A stretch of 64,000 bases of DNA, from contig NC_012522.1 in NCBI RefSeq assembly GCF_000010805.1, positions 5,456,001 to 5,520,000 of the forward strand, written 5' to 3'. The notes under the pieces are model-generated. The model was not told the origin of the DNA, ran no database searches, and saw only the letters and a program-made list of their open reading frames with translations. This DNA comes from Rhodococcus opacus B4. Lineage in GTDB: Bacteria > Actinomycetota > Actinomycetes > Mycobacteriales > Mycobacteriaceae. The translations under genes and the position numbers were made by a program. Each line of letters begins with the position of its first letter. The stretch's first letter is position 1. Below, piece after piece: positions 63,212-64,000 of this stretch.

Positions 63212-64000
63212 CGGGATCCGTTGTCGCCGTGGTGGCGTTGCTCGTCCTCGTTCCTCTCGTCACGTTCACCGCCGTGTGGCTGCGCGCCCGGCGGGAGTTG
63301 ACGACACCCACCGAGCGGGCCGTCCACACGACCCTCCACACCGCGTCACTGGCGGCGCGCCCGTTGCGGCGGGGGCTCGACGAGACGTCCGCGGACGAGG
63401 CCGCGCCGCATCTGCGTCAGTTGACCGGCGCGCAGGCGCTGGGCGTCTTCGACGCCGCCGGCGACCTGCTCGCGTGGAGCGGACCGCACGAGGCCATGAC
63501 CGAACAACTGCGTGACGCGGCCGCCCGCGCGGTCGACGGGGAACGCCGGGTGCTCGTCGCCTACGGCGGCCTCGTCCGGGGCGCGGGCGACAACGCGGTC
63601 CGGGCGCTGATCGCGCAGCCGCTGCTCATCGAGGCCACCGGGGTGGTCGGCGTGCTCGGCATCGTCACCACCGAAGACCCCGGACCGGGCATGCTCGGCG
63701 CAGTCACCGAGGTCGCCCGGTACGCGTGCAGCCAGATCGAACTCGCCGACCTCGACGCGTCCCGCGCCCGCCTCGACCGTGCCGAGGTGCGGGCGCTGCG
63801 CGCGCAGATCAGCCCCCACTTCATCTACAACGCGCTGAACACGGTGGCGTCGTTCGTCCGCACCGACCCCGGCCGCGCCCGGGAACTGATCCTCGAATTC
63901 GCCGACTTCACCCGGTACTCGTTCCGGTCGGCGGGGGAGTTCACCCTGCTGGCCGACGAACTGCGCAACATCGACCGGTACCTCACGCTCGAACGCGCCC
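63208..64000 (+). CDS. LytS-type sensor histidine kinase, 3'-truncated by window edge
   Basis: First ~264 residues of a histidine kinase of the LytS/His_kinase family. An N-terminal membrane helix (~5-24: AVVALLVLVPLVTFTAVW), a GAF-like sensor (residues ~68-180: LRQLTGAQALGVFDAAGDLL...), then the phosphoacceptor segment LRAQISPHFIYNALNTVASFV and LADELRNIDRYLTLE, typical of this family; the ATPase domain lies outside the window. ATG 63208 overlaps the MmcQ stop. A LytTR response regulator is expected next but cannot be seen. Confidence 0.85.
   Translation, partial: MTGSVVAVVALLVLVPLVTFTAVWLRARRELTTPTERAVHTTLHTASLAARPLRRGLDETSADEAAPHLRQLTGAQALGVFDAAGDLLAWSGPHEAMTEQLRDAAARAVDGERRVLVAYGGLVRGAGDNAVRALIAQPLLIEATGVVGVLGIVTTEDPGPGMLGAVTEVARYACSQIELADLDASRARLDRAEVRALRAQISPHFIYNALNTVASFVRTDPGRARELILEFADFTRYSFRSAGEFTLLADELRNIDRYLTLERA

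Overview
The window reads as chromosomal DNA of a nocardioform actinobacterium, most likely Rhodococcus (jostii/opacus type). The reasons are G/C-ending codons throughout, mycolyltransferase, PrrAB, SepH and AccD3 homologues, and a gene backbone that follows Mycobacterium tuberculosis Rv0881 to Rv0909: TrmH-type methylase, DUF2537 protein, sepH, serC, citA, gltA2, prrBA, accD3, echA6, an Rv0906-like hydrolase, ctpE and an Rv0909-like small protein. No rRNA, tRNA or CRISPR array was seen.

Layout. 1-13 kb: housekeeping backbone (RNA methylase, sepH, a nucleoside deaminase, serC, two citrate synthases, pdxH, MFS exporter, aldose-1-epimerase-like enzyme, FKBP, PrrAB two-component system). 13-25 kb: accessory block with an MscS channel, a photolyase, an MFS/TetR pair with twin operators, propionyl-CoA synthetase, a secreted mycolyltransferase-like esterase, a GPP34 protein, a frameshifted DUF222-HNH endonuclease and an asparagine synthase. 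25-26.6 kb: accD3. 26.7-55 kb: a long accessory block with a xanthine-dehydrogenase-type molybdenum hydroxylase operon (FAD subunit, fused Fe-S/Mo subunit, ABM-membrane protein, SRPBCC protein), a giant multicopper oxidase lipoprotein, a 5'-truncated TnpB element, an XRE-regulated ABC-2 exporter operon, a phytase-like esterase, a 7Fe ferredoxin, an ABC-F ATPase, a methyltransferase, an aldo/keto reductase, a cupin, a split S74-chaperone module, an MMPL transporter, a BTAD/AAA regulator, a hemerythrin, a phospholipase D, a secreted lipase and a flavin monooxygenase. 55-60 kb: backbone again (echA6, Rv0906-like, ctpE, Rv0909-like). 60-64 kb: a tightly coupled operon of a CPA1 antiporter, lipoprotein lipase, MmcQ/YjbR protein and a LytS-type histidine kinase that runs off the end.

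Themes. Many genes have a TANNNT hexamer ending 6-8 nt before the start codon, the signature of leaderless transcription. Convergent pairs often overlap or place their stop codons inside inverted repeats. One palindromic intergenic repeat occurs twice. Central carbon metabolism (CitA, GltA2, PrpE, AccD3, EchA6) and envelope/lipid functions (mycolyltransferase, MMPL, lipases, PLD) dominate the readable content.
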